From Acidianus brierleyi (lineage in GTDB: Archaea > Thermoproteota > Thermoprotei_A > Sulfolobales > Sulfolobaceae), in contig NZ_CP029289.2 in NCBI RefSeq assembly GCF_003201835.2, forward strand, positions 1,488,001 to 1,552,000: a stretch of DNA of 64,000 bases. Reading direction: 5' to 3'. This document shows positions 56,133 through 64,000 of the stretch, in pieces. Made by a program: the position numbers and the translations under genes. The notes beneath the pieces were generated by a model. It was given only the letters and a program-made list of their open reading frames with translations. It was not told where the DNA came from and searched no databases. The first letter of the stretch is position 1, and each line of letters starts with the position of its first letter.

Positions 56133-56701
56133 TAGACTATCTAGAAATTTTTCTTCTAATGATTGTGGAAAGTATAGGATTCCCTGTACCTAGTGAAATA
56201 ATTCTTCCTTTAGCGGGTTACTATTCTTCTCAAGGTTTAACAAACCCAGTTTACGTAATTATTATATCTACTTTAGGTTCGATAGTGGGTTCTATAGTAG
56301 ACTATTTTATAGCTTTTAAGCTTGGAATACCATTCTTACATAAATATGGAAAAATTTTTGGTTTGACCTCTATTAAATTGAATAAATTAAATCTATGGTT
56401 TTCGAAATATGGGACTTTTTCGGTATTCATTTTTAGATTCGTCCCTGAATTTAGAGCATTAATATCATTCCCTGCAGGGATTGCAAGTATGCAAATAGTA
56501 AAATTCCTTATATCGACTTTTTTAGGAAATATAATATGGGATTCTATATTAGTCTGGATCGGATTTGCATTTCCTTCAAGCTGGGAGTTGTTAATTAGTA
56601 CTGTATATAGATATTTGATATATATTACAATATTGTTAGTCATTGGAATTATATTATATATAATACGAAATAAACTTAAAGTATTGTTTTTTAAGATTTA
56701 A
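56129..56701 (+). CDS. DedA family membrane protein
   Basis: 190 aa, TTG start overlapping the DtxR stop. DedA/SNARE-associated signature: ESIGFPVPSEIILPLAGYYS, GSIVGSIVDYFI, FRFVPEFRALISFPAGIASM and GNIIWDSILVWIGF. DedA proteins act in lipid flipping and envelope homeostasis. Co-transcription with a DtxR-type regulator hints at metal-linked control. Confidence 0.9.
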   Translation: MIDYLEIFLLMIVESIGFPVPSEIILPLAGYYSSQGLTNPVYVIIISTLGSIVGSIVDYFIAFKLGIPFLHKYGKIFGLTSIKLNKLNLWFSKYGTFSVFIFRFVPEFRALISFPAGIASMQIVKFLISTFLGNIIWDSILVWIGFAFPSSWELLISTVYRYLIYITILLVIGIILYIIRNKLKVLFFKI

Positions 56702-56758
56702 TTTCAAAAATAAGATATTTAAAATAAATTTATATAAAATCTGTAAAACAATATAGTA

Positions 56759-56818
56759 ATGTCGAAAAGTGTATCAATATATAAGTTTTTAAGATACAAA
56801 AACTTTTTTATGTTTTAA
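56759..56818 (+). CDS. possible 19-aa leader peptide before the TauE/SafE gene
   Basis: Short frame MSKSVSIYKFLRYKNFFMF. A TATA-like TTTATATAAA (56729-56738) is 25 nt upstream, so the transcript would start almost exactly at this ATG (leaderless). It ends 16 nt before the transporter start and contains an inverted repeat. Evidence is positional only. Confidence 0.35.
   Translation: MSKSVSIYKFLRYKNFFMF
56783..56805. promoter_or_regulatory. inverted repeat in the leader of the TauE/SafE gene
   Basis: Arms AAGTTTTT (56783-56790) and AAAAACTT (56798-56805) with a 7-nt loop, inside the putative leader peptide and about 30 nt before the transporter ATG. It could form an RNA hairpin or bind a regulator. 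Confidence 0.4.
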
Positions 56819-56834
56819 GGAAATAAAGTTAATT

Positions 56835-57710
56835 ATGGTCGTCATAGATCTTACTCCTTTGCAATATCTTCTTTCAATAGTTTCTGGTATACTTGTAGGA
56901 TTTAGTCTAGGATTAATAGGAGGCGGTGGATCTATTTTAGCTATACCGTTATTACTGTATTTCGTTGGTCTATATTATGCCGTGCCAATAGCTGATAGAG
57001 GTTATGCTGTACATTTAGCTATAGGTACTACAGCTCTTGCTGTAGGATTAAATGCATACATAAACAGTTATATTCATTTTAAAAAAGGTAATGTAAAAGT
57101 TCCTCAAGGTATTATGTTTACATTACCTGGGCTTGTTGGAGTATTTGCAGGTACAACATTGGATAAAATAACGCCAGGGAATTCGTTACTATTTTTCTTC
57201 AGTATATTAATGATAGTTGTAGCTTTAATGATGTTAAGACCTCAAAAGAAAATAGTTTCGCAATCTAACGTAGATGCTTCAAAAGGCTTTAGTTTATCAT
57301 CTCTTATATCTTCAGTATCTATAAAGAAAGTTATTCCTGCAGGATTCTTAGTGGGTTTTGCTTCTGGATATTTTGGTATAGGTGGCGGATTTTTAGTGGT
57401 ACCAGGATTGCTATTTAGTACTGGCTTATGTATGGTTAGAGCAGTAGGTACGTCCTTAATAGCTGTAGGCACATTCGGAGTAGCATCTGCAATTTCATAT
57501 ACATTTTCAGGCTACGTACTTTTCATAGTTAGTATATTATACCTTTTAGGGGGAATAGCAGGTGGATATGCAGGAGCTTCTATAGCATCTAGAATGCCTA
57601 GAGGGCTGTTAAGAAAAATATTTGCTATTATTATAATAATAGTAGCCATATATACAATGTATACTAGTATTAATGGTTTATATTTATTGCTACATATTCT
57701 AGGAATTTGA
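56835..57710 (+). CDS. TauE/SafE family sulfite/anion exporter
   Basis: 291 aa, eight or so membrane segments in two repeats: GLIGGGGSILAIPLLLYF in the first and GFASGYFGIGGGFLVVPGLLF in the second. Family members export sulfite, sulfoacetate and similar anions, which suits a sulfur-oxidising host. It may have regulated translation through the upstream leader. It converges on a small gene with a 12-nt overlap. Confidence 0.9.
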   Translation: MVVIDLTPLQYLLSIVSGILVGFSLGLIGGGGSILAIPLLLYFVGLYYAVPIADRGYAVHLAIGTTALAVGLNAYINSYIHFKKGNVKVPQGIMFTLPGLVGVFAGTTLDKITPGNSLLFFFSILMIVVALMMLRPQKKIVSQSNVDASKGFSLSSLISSVSIKKVIPAGFLVGFASGYFGIGGGFLVVPGLLFSTGLCMVRAVGTSLIAVGTFGVASAISYTFSGYVLFIVSILYLLGGIAGGYAGASIASRMPRGLLRKIFAIIIIIVAIYTMYTSINGLYLLLHILGI

Positions 57711-57995
57711 TAGATAATCATAAAGCTCATTAATTTTTTTTGATATTATATCAATTGTTGCATTTATGTCTGATAATAGCTCTGAATAGTTTTCAGCTTT
57801 GATATCAGATATAATTTTCTCTACATATGGATTCAAATCTTTATCGTGTTTTATTAAAAATCCACTTAATTCAGAACTTACCCATTTATATACTGTCTTT
57901 TCTTTCCTATTCTCAATATGAAGCTTTACCTTTTCTAATGAAGTTTTCTCTAAGATAAGGTCCTGAAGCCTTATAAATTCTTTATTATTTGACAT
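57699..57995 (-). CDS. small helical hypothetical protein
   Basis: 98 aa, highly charged and mostly helical (RLQDLILEKTSLEKVKLHIE; LLSDINATIDIISKKINELY). No recognised domain. Divergent from a membrane-protein gene with a 39-nt gap that has an A/T-rich promoter-like sequence. Confidence 0.55.
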   Translation of the reverse strand: MSNNKEFIRLQDLILEKTSLEKVKLHIENRKEKTVYKWVSSELSGFLIKHDKDLNPYVEKIISDIKAENYSELLSDINATIDIISKKINELYDYLSNS

Positions 57996-58034
57996 TTGAA
58001 AAACTCTTTATAGCCAGACGTTAAAGAGTTATCC

Positions 58035-58529
58035 ATGAATGAAAAGAAACTAGTACTATCTAGATATTACATCTATGTGATTATTGGATCCATATTGATA
58101 TTCATGATATCATTAAGCGTAGCACCTTTTGCTCCTCTTGACGAACCTAAAGTGTATGCATACGATGGAGAATATTATAATCTTGGAATACCAGTAGGTT
58201 TCTCATTTTCTGCTTTTATCTCACTTATAATATTTATATTGTCTGCCATAATATTATGGGGAAATAAAAACGTATTATATAATATAATAATTGATTCTTC
58301 TGCGCTTTCATTCATAATTCTTAATTATATTAATTATTATTTTATTTGGGATGTCTGGAGACCTTATATTATGTTCTTACCATTTTTTGTTCTTATAAAG
58401 TATAATGGAGCTACGGCTATGCAGTTAGATTTAGGCCAGATAGTCTTAATTATTTTCCTTTATAGATTTTATAGATTCTATAAGAAATCAAAATCGTCCC
58501 GCCCTCTATCTGGTCCAGACTTGCAGTAA
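58035..58529 (+). CDS. hypothetical membrane protein
   Basis: 164 aa with four hydrophobic segments (about 13-31, 54-75, 82-104 and 130-146) and a loop containing APFAPLDEPKVYAYDGEYYN. The C-terminal residues SSRPLSGPDLQ are translated from the 5' strand of a strong G/C-rich stem (58497-58561), so the gene end overlaps a probable structured RNA. Family unknown. Confidence 0.6.
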   Translation: MNEKKLVLSRYYIYVIIGSILIFMISLSVAPFAPLDEPKVYAYDGEYYNLGIPVGFSFSAFISLIIFILSAIILWGNKNVLYNIIIDSSALSFIILNYINYYFIWDVWRPYIMFLPFFVLIKYNGATAMQLDLGQIVLIIFLYRFYRFYKKSKSSRPLSGPDLQ

Positions 58530-58566
58530 ATGCACGGATGAAGGTCTATAGCCGGGCGGGATACAA
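58497..58566 (+). ncRNA. possible H/ACA-like guide RNA
   Basis: A perfect 8-bp closing stem TCCCGCCC (58497-58504)/GGGCGGGA (58554-58561) encloses about 50 nt that include smaller helices (CTAT/ATAG, AGAC/GTCT) and a GATGA segment that could be part of a K-turn. ACA (58563-58565) follows one nucleotide after the stem, as in archaeal H/ACA RNAs. It stands out for high G/C in an A/T-rich region. Target pocket not determined. Confidence 0.5.
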
Positions 58567-58620
58567 ATGATGAGGCCGACATAAACAGATAAAGTGAAGA
58601 TCGGGTCGATAAACTGATGC
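58564..58620 (+). ncRNA. C/D box sRNA (2'-O-methylation guide)
   Basis: Boxes in order: C ATGATGA (58567-58573), D' CAGA (58586-58589), C' GTGAAGA (58594-58600), D CTGA (58614-58617). The guides are 12 nt (GGCCGACATAAA) and 13 nt (TCGGGTCGATAAA), with a 4-nt D'-C' spacer. It begins one or two bases after the ACA of the preceding structured RNA. Targets unknown. Confidence 0.82.
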
Positions 58621-58810
58621 AAAGATTCATAGTTGCTTTGTATACTGATATTTCCAATAACTTTAGTATTGTTGATCTAAAAATGCAAAGATAAAGATTT
58701 CACAAGACTGCTTTATAAGAATTATAATTAAGTTTAGTAGTTAAACTGATATTGATAATACTGACTTTAATATCTAAGAATATATCTTTAAAAACTCTAT
58801 TACAAAGACA

Positions 58811-59422
58811 ATGGATTTAGACGAATTAAATAGCACAATAAGAAGTTGTAAGTTATGTAAGCTTTCCATAAGTAGAACTAATGCGGTTCCTGGTGAAGGT
58901 AATCCTAAGGCGTCAGTTCTTTTTGTAGGCGAAGCGCCTGGAGCTACAGAAGACAAAATGGGTAGGCCATTCGTAGGATCTGCTGGGAAACTCTTAGATG
59001 AACTATTAAAAAGTATAGGGCTAGATAGAGAAAAAGTATATATTACTAATTTAGTAAAATGTAGGCCTCCCAATAATAGAGATCCAGAATCTGATGAAAT
59101 TTCTTCTTGTTCCCCTTATTTAGAAACTCAAATATCTCTGATAAATCCTAAAATAATAGTAACATTGGGAAAATATTCTACAATTTATATGCTTAAAAAA
59201 GTTAATATAAATGTAACGTCTATATCTAAAGTCAGAGGAAAATTTTATGAATGGAACAATATTCTCATATTTCCTACTTATCATCCGGCAGCTGCTTTAT
59301 ATAATCCTAATCTGAAGGAGGTTCTTGAAAAAGATTTTAAGGTATTAGGTAGTAAGATAGGTTCAAAATTGTTTACTCTTGATAATTTTATGAATGAAAA
59401 TGGACCTAGGAATACGAAATAA
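58811..59422 (+). CDS. udg4: type 4 (Fe-S) uracil-DNA glycosylase
   Basis: 203 aa. Four cluster cysteines: CKLC near the N-terminus and two further on (VKCRPP, SSCSPY). Active-site motif GEAPGATEDKMGRPFVGSAG and C-terminal HPAAALYNP. Removes uracil formed by cytosine deamination, important at high temperature. Overlaps the SDR gene by 23 nt. Confidence 0.94.
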   Translation: MDLDELNSTIRSCKLCKLSISRTNAVPGEGNPKASVLFVGEAPGATEDKMGRPFVGSAGKLLDELLKSIGLDREKVYITNLVKCRPPNNRDPESDEISSCSPYLETQISLINPKIIVTLGKYSTIYMLKKVNINVTSISKVRGKFYEWNNILIFPTYHPAAALYNPNLKEVLEKDFKVLGSKIGSKLFTLDNFMNENGPRNTK

Positions 59423-60179
59423 AAAGGTAATAGTAACTGCTGCTAGTAAAGGCATAGGATATGCTACCGCTAAAAGATTTTTAGAAGAAGGAGCACATGT
59501 TTTAATATCCTCTCATGATGAACAAAAACTGCTTGACGCATATAACAAATTGAAAGATATAGGAGATGTATATTACTTAAAAGCAGATCTTAGATCAATA
59601 GAAGAAATTAAGAATCTTATACTGAAAGGTAACGAAATTCTTAATGGAATAGATGTTTTTGTGTATGTTGCTGGAAGTCCTAAACCTGGAAATTTATTTG
59701 AATTGACGGATAATGATTGGGAAGAAGGATTTAAACTATTATTAATGAGTGCAGTTGTTTCTATAAGAGAAGTATCTAAATTCATGAAAAACAATGGTAG
59801 AATAATATTATCTACGTCTATTAGCATTAAACAGCCTTTAGAAAACCTAGATCTTTCAAACGTCATTAGACTTTCATTAGCGGGTCTTATAAAATCTGTT
59901 TCGAATCAACTTGCGCATAAGGGAATATTAGTTAATGGTGTAATACCTGGATGGACATTAACAGAACGCGTAGATCAGTTGGTTAAGGACAGATCTAGGA
60001 GAGAGAACAGATCAGAATCTGATATAATAAACGATATAGTTAAGGACGTACCGTTAGGTCGTATGGCATTACCTGAGGAAGTAGCTAATGTTATAATATT
60101 TCTTGCTTCTGAACTATCAACGTATATTACAGGGGCTTTAATTCCTGTGGATGGAGGCTATATTAAAGCAACTTTTTAA
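59400..60179 (+). CDS. short-chain dehydrogenase/reductase
   Basis: 259 aa. NAD(P) motif TAASKGIGYATAKRF, YVAGSP in place of NNAG, and a C-terminal ITGALIPVDGGY. At the catalytic YxxxK position the sequence reads RLSLAGLIKSV, with no Tyr, so the classical Ser-Tyr-Lys triad is incomplete (Ser of LSTSIS is present). It may be a divergent or non-catalytic member. ATG 59394 is a close alternative start. Confidence 0.82.
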   Translation: MDLGIRNKKVIVTAASKGIGYATAKRFLEEGAHVLISSHDEQKLLDAYNKLKDIGDVYYLKADLRSIEEIKNLILKGNEILNGIDVFVYVAGSPKPGNLFELTDNDWEEGFKLLLMSAVVSIREVSKFMKNNGRIILSTSISIKQPLENLDLSNVIRLSLAGLIKSVSNQLAHKGILVNGVIPGWTLTERVDQLVKDRSRRENRSESDIINDIVKDVPLGRMALPEEVANVIIFLASELSTYITGALIPVDGGYIKATF

Positions 60180-60248
60180 AACATTTGGGCAGATAATACT
60201 CTCTTTTTTCTTCATTTAGAGACTTAAGTGCATTAATTTGGCTAATGG

Positions 60249-60258
60249 TTATATTATA
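60249..60258 (+). promoter_or_regulatory. TATA box of the OLD-like ATPase gene
   Basis: TTATATTATA lies about 30-40 nt upstream of the TTG start at 60290; a GGGGTAGTGAG stretch just before the start may serve as ribosome site. Confidence 0.35.
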
Positions 60259-60289
60259 TCTTTACAAAAAAGAGGGGTAGTGAGTAGTA

Positions 60290-61774
60290 TTGAGACTCAT
60301 TGAGTTTTACACTAACAATTTTAGAAGTCTTAGTAACGTTAATTTAGATTCCCTTGGTGGATTTAATGTTATAGTAGGTTTTAACGGTTATGGAAAAACA
60401 AATTTACTAACTGCAATGTATATATTTATAAAAAATATCGCTGCCGGTTTAGATAAAAAGTCTGTAGAAGATAGAAACCAGGAGTTCATGCTATTGTGGC
60501 AAGGGTACGATACATCAAAGATTATATATTTGGGGGGTAAACTTCAATTTAATGAACAAGAGGTAGAAAAAGCTACTGGAAAAATCCAAACAATGAATAT
60601 AGAGATAATAAATAAACTGAGATATACTAATGGGTATTTAGAATGGGATTTAGATTTACTTAAGGTCAACGGTACTGTACCAAATAAGGATAATATTGAT
60701 GAAGTAAAGAAGTTATTTGAATATGCATCTCAACAAGTAGAATATGTGCCAATATTTGACCAAAACTATTTTGATGATGTAATGAGAAGAATAACAGAAA
60801 TAAGTAGATCTCCTATAAATTTGAGAAAGTATTGGTACGATTTTGTCAATTTGGTTAGTGCAACAATACCTGAGATAAGAGGAATGGAAATTTGGGATTC
60901 GAAAAAATTAGTTTTAAATGTATATAATTTACCTATATATATTGATCTTGCTGCTAGTGGTTTTCAAAGAGTTATCCTTATGCTTTTTGTCATTTGGTTA
61001 AGTGGAAATAAGGTACTTTTAGTGGAAGAGCCAGAAGTAAATATGCATCCTACATTGCAGTATAAAATAGCTAAACTATTAAAAAATTGGACTGATAATA
61101 ATACGTTACAAGTTTTTATGACAACTCATTCTCCCTTCATAGTGTCTACAGATATAGATAATTATATAGTTCTTAAGAAAGCCTCAGCATATTCCAAGGC
61201 TATCTCAATAACTCCTACTGAAAATTTAAGGAGTCTATTAAGTATTTTAAAGGTTAGTTTGAGTGATCTATTGTTTAGTAGAATAGTTATTCTATGCAAT
61301 GAATACGCAGATCCTAATGCAATTTCGAATTGGCTCAAAAGGCTAAGTGTAAACCCGGAATACAATGGTATTTCAATCTTTAGTGTAAAATCAGATATCG
61401 AACTTCAAGCCTGGCTAAAATTAAAAGAAATACTAAGACTTGAAACCATGTTTCTAGGAATGTGCGATAGAATTGACTCTTCTATGGCTGAATATTGCCT
61501 ACCATTAGGAAGAGAAGTAGAATCATTTTATAGTAAAACTGGAATTCTCGAGGCGTTAAAAACTTTAGGTATATATCCTGATGATAAAGAACTTAAGGAT
61601 TTAGGTAAGGAGGAAAACTTAAGGTGGCTAATAAACATATTTAAAAGACGTGGACTAGATTATTCAATATTAAGATCTTCATTAAGTGATATTGTTACAA
61701 GAATAGATAGCATAGAAATACCAAAAGAGGTGGAACTTTTAGCAAATAAAATTAAATCTTTTCAAGCAGTATAA
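60290..61774 (+). CDS. OLD-family-like ATPase with degenerate Toprim-like C-terminus
   Basis: 494 aa, TTG start. SMC/ABC-type ATPase: FRSLSNVNL, Walker A GFNGYGKTNLL, signature-like AASGFQRV, Walker B VLLVEEPEVNMHP and H-loop TTHSPFIVS. The part after residue 320 sits where OLD proteins have a Toprim nuclease, but the first acidic motif reads RIVILCNEYADPN where VEGxxD/E would be expected, and MFLGMCDRID where DxD is expected. It may bind DNA without cutting, or use a changed site. Next gene is a DUF131 membrane protein 6 nt downstream. Confidence 0.75.
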   Translation: MRLIEFYTNNFRSLSNVNLDSLGGFNVIVGFNGYGKTNLLTAMYIFIKNIAAGLDKKSVEDRNQEFMLLWQGYDTSKIIYLGGKLQFNEQEVEKATGKIQTMNIEIINKLRYTNGYLEWDLDLLKVNGTVPNKDNIDEVKKLFEYASQQVEYVPIFDQNYFDDVMRRITEISRSPINLRKYWYDFVNLVSATIPEIRGMEIWDSKKLVLNVYNLPIYIDLAASGFQRVILMLFVIWLSGNKVLLVEEPEVNMHPTLQYKIAKLLKNWTDNNTLQVFMTTHSPFIVSTDIDNYIVLKKASAYSKAISITPTENLRSLLSILKVSLSDLLFSRIVILCNEYADPNAISNWLKRLSVNPEYNGISIFSVKSDIELQAWLKLKEILRLETMFLGMCDRIDSSMAEYCLPLGREVESFYSKTGILEALKTLGIYPDDKELKDLGKEENLRWLINIFKRRGLDYSILRSSLSDIVTRIDSIEIPKEVELLANKIKSFQAV

Positions 61775-61780
61775 TAAAAT

Positions 61781-62038
61781 ATGGAAGGGATAATTCAACT
61801 AGGTATATTTTTGGTTCTGTTAGGATTTTTCATAGTATTTATAGGGTTTATATATGACGTCTTTAAAAATTCTGAAAAGAATGAAAATACTAGAACAAGT
61901 GCTGGAGGTATAATATTTATAGGACCTGTACCTATAATTTTTGGTAATTCAAAAAAGGTAGAAAAATGGATGATAATAATAGCACTAATAATAACGATTA
62001 TTTTAGTTCTTCTATACATACTTCCAAGCTTATATTAA
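61781..62038 (+). CDS. TIGR00304/DUF131 family membrane protein
   Basis: 85 aa, two hydrophobic segments (7-27 and 64-83), with the signature AGGIIFIGPVPIIFGNSKK in the middle. Paralogue of 10671-10937. It follows the OLD-like ATPase gene closely and may be co-expressed. The 3' end overlaps gdhA on the other strand by 9 nt. Confidence 0.8.
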   Translation: MEGIIQLGIFLVLLGFFIVFIGFIYDVFKNSEKNENTRTSAGGIIFIGPVPIIFGNSKKVEKWMIIIALIITIILVLLYILPSLY

Positions 62039-63295
62039 GCCTCTTGATTTCATTGCTTTTATTACCCTTTCTACTGCTACTACCATGGCAGATGTTCTTA
62101 GATCTTGATCGCCAAGTTTATTATATTTCTTATACATCTCATCAAAAGCTCTTTCCATTCTACTTAATATTAATTTCCTTGCTTCTTCATCCTCTATTAT
62201 TTCTCCCATCTTATTGTTAGCCCATTCTACATAACTTCCTACTACACCTCCTGAATTAGCAAGTATGTCTGGAACAACTGGTATTTGTTTTTCTTTAAGA
62301 ATTTCATCAGCATCAGCTGTCAATGGTCCATTAGCTCCTTCCACTATTAACTTAGCTTTAATTTTTGGTGCGTTGTATTTTGTTATAACATTTTCTAGAG
62401 CAGCAGGTACTAGTATATCACAGTCACTAATAAGAAGTTCATCATTGCTTACTTTCTTTCCATCAGGATAATCAATAACAGAGCCTGTCTTTGCTTTTAT
62501 TTCTAATGCTTTATCAACATCAATTCCATTATAATCTAATACTCCGCCTTTAGAATCGCTTATTCCTACAACCTTAGCTCCTAATTCTGTAAAGAATTTA
62601 GCCGCATATGAGCCAAGATTTCCAAACCCTTGTATTATTACTGTCTTTCCTTCTATACCGCCCAGGAATTTTTCAGCGGCTATTTTTGCAGTATGTGTTA
62701 GACCTAGTCCAGTACTGTATTCCCTCACTGCTATACCTCCTAATTCTACAGGTTTACCAGTAAAAGCACCAAGATCAATTTTCCCTGAGATTTTATTGTA
62801 CTCATCTAAAAACCAAGCCATTATTTGGGAATCAGTATTTACGTCTGGAGCAGGAACATCTATTTCGCTTCCTATATACTTATATAACGCATCAATAAAG
62901 TTCCTAGAAAGCATTTCAAGCTCTTGCTTAGATAAGGTCTTAGGATCAACTCTAATTCCAGCCTTTCCTCCTCCATATGGCAATTGCAATAAAGAATTCT
63001 TCCATGTCATTATCATTGATAATGCTATGACTTCATCTTGCGTAACATTTGGATGATATCTAACTCCTCCCTTGTAAGGTCCTAATGCACTATTATGCTG
63101 AGATCTCCATCCAGTAAATGTTCTTATTTTTCCATCTTTACTTAAGATTTGAATTTTTACTTGCAGTACTCTTTCGGGAGTTGAAAGTGCTTGTAACTCA
63201 TCTTCATGTAAGCCTAATATATCTCCTATTTTATACAGTTTTTTAACTTGTTGTGTATATAAATTAGAACTTAAAACTTCTTCTACAGATGTCAT
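62030..63295 (-). CDS. gdhA: glutamate dehydrogenase
   Basis: 421 aa, hexameric type. Catalytic segment LPYGGGKAGI with substrate Lys, PAPDVNTDSQIMAWFLDEY, and Rossmann motif GFGNLGSYAAKFF. Interconverts glutamate and 2-oxoglutarate; cofactor use is not obvious from sequence. ATG 63295 is used; a TTG codon directly before it is in frame. Confidence 0.96.
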   Translation of the reverse strand: MTSVEEVLSSNLYTQQVKKLYKIGDILGLHEDELQALSTPERVLQVKIQILSKDGKIRTFTGWRSQHNSALGPYKGGVRYHPNVTQDEVIALSMIMTWKNSLLQLPYGGGKAGIRVDPKTLSKQELEMLSRNFIDALYKYIGSEIDVPAPDVNTDSQIMAWFLDEYNKISGKIDLGAFTGKPVELGGIAVREYSTGLGLTHTAKIAAEKFLGGIEGKTVIIQGFGNLGSYAAKFFTELGAKVVGISDSKGGVLDYNGIDVDKALEIKAKTGSVIDYPDGKKVSNDELLISDCDILVPAALENVITKYNAPKIKAKLIVEGANGPLTADADEILKEKQIPVVPDILANSGGVVGSYVEWANNKMGEIIEDEEARKLILSRMERAFDEMYKKYNKLGDQDLRTSAMVVAVERVIKAMKSRGLI

Positions 63296-63362
63296 CAAGA
63301 TTAGTGTTAATATTTCCCAAAAAAAATCTTACTTATTTCTTACTTAAATTGTATAAGTATGT

Positions 63363-64000
63363 TTATTCTCTTCTATGCAAAATGACAAGAACTGCTACAA
63401 GAACTAATGTAATAACAATAGTCGCTACAAGAGATAATGTGGGTGCTATGGCTTTGAATGGTAATGCAGTATTGTTATAAGCATTTAGATTTATAAACGT
63501 TATATTGTTTCCATAAAACTTGTTTCCAAGATATTTTATACTTAACTCAGTAATGAAAGTATTTGATATATTTTGTTTAATGGATTCTTCTAATAAAATT
63601 CCTGATTTATTAAATATCAACGTTTGTATTGTTGAGTTAGTTGAGTTAGTATATACAAGCGTATTACTATATTGTTTATTAAATATAGAAATATTCTTAT
63701 ATCCTACAAATTTAAACGGAATAGAGTTCCATAATATAGTTTTAGTCATGTTTGGATAGAATGTAATCTCTATGTGAGTATAATTTGCTATGTGAATAGT
63801 AAAATCAGTAGTATCTACAATAGGTTGCCCACTTATTGTATTTAAGCTATAGGCAGATTCTCCTATTATACCGTTGGAGAAAACTACTGGATATACGATT
63901 TCTTCATCTCCTACACTTTGAGTAGTATTAGCAAAAGACGAATATTCGAAAACTGCATATAGATATGATATATTTAGTAGGTTCTTCGGAAGATATATTT
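63363..64000 (-). CDS. cell-surface protein, C-terminal part (cut by window end)
   Basis: The frame is open from 63363 through the window edge; an internal ATG at 63749 is not the true start. At least 212 residues: a Thr/Ser/Asn-rich extracytoplasmic region with many sequons (NYTH, NSTNST, NISN, NNIT), then a C-terminal membrane helix (LVATIVITLVLVAVLVIL) and a basic HRRE tail. This is a surface protein held by a C-terminal anchor, as in archaeal S-layer-associated or sugar-binding proteins. Identity unknown without the N-terminus. Confidence 0.72.
   Translation of the reverse strand, partial: IYLPKNLLNISYLYAVFEYSSFANTTQSVGDEEIVYPVVFSNGIIGESAYSLNTISGQPIVDTTDFTIHIANYTHIEITFYPNMTKTILWNSIPFKFVGYKNISIFNKQYSNTLVYTNSTNSTIQTLIFNKSGILLEESIKQNISNTFITELSIKYLGNKFYGNNITFINLNAYNNTALPFKAIAPTLSLVATIVITLVLVAVLVILHRRE

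Overview
The window is a low-GC archaeal chromosome segment from the order Sulfolobales. Several features point there: the replication block (MCM, GINS23, Orc1/Cdc6, RFC-S, RFC-L), a single-domain ESCRT-III protein (CdvB1/B2 type), a TFB with a reduced zinc ribbon, KEOPS genes joined to ribosomal proteins S24e and S27ae, short introns in tRNA genes, and many near-leaderless genes with a TATA box about 25 nt upstream. The sulfide:quinone oxidoreductase has cysteines exactly at positions 129, 178 and 350, as in the Acidianus ambivalens enzyme. An Acidianus-like host is therefore plausible but not proven.

Layout. 1-10.4 kb is informational: Bud32/Kae1 with S27ae/S24e, Thi4, UbiX, EndA, a PhoU-like operon behind GlyRS, agmatinase, Rpo12, aIF1 and TFB. 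10.5-12.1 kb has tRNA-Gln, an EF-Tu/SelB-like protein without a G domain, intron-bearing tRNA-Gly and a C/D box sRNA. 12-18 kb has a HerA-like/NurA-like pair divergent from a ThiR-type thiamine regulator, then an MMPL/RND exporter. 18-28.9 kb has membrane proteases, Fap7, Mrp, several small regulators, TrpRS, CdvB-type ESCRT-III, AlaX, GtrA and a CobD-like aminotransferase. 29.1-32.9 kb, between tRNA-Glu and tRNA-Leu, is the only clearly accessory block. It carries a protein very like fusellovirus SSV1 B129, small membrane proteins and a frameshifted nucleotidyltransferase, and looks like an SSV-type provirus relic. 33-46 kb returns to core functions: thymidylate kinase, Clp1/Grc3 kinase, CarS, MCM/GINS/Orc1, MoaC, RFC and proteasome beta. 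46.9-57.7 kb is metabolism and transport: SQR with DUF1641, MeaB with a B12-binding mutase subunit, an aldolase, a CPA2 antiporter, DtxR with DedA, and TauE/SafE. 58.5-64 kb has a possible H/ACA plus C/D guide RNA tandem, type 4 UDG, an SDR, an OLD-like ATPase, glutamate dehydrogenase and a secreted protein cut by the window end.

The leads most worth following are the SSV-like relic at tRNA-Glu, the HerA-like/NurA-like pair, the OLD-like ATPase with a degenerate Toprim-like end, the guide-RNA tandem at 58.5 kb, the G-domain-less SelB-like factor, a possible leader peptide before the TauE gene, and inverted repeats placed inside promoters (tRNA-Glu, Orc1/Cdc6). No CRISPR array, rRNA, intact transposase or replication-origin repeat cluster was seen. 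All family calls come from reading the protein sequences; no database search was run.
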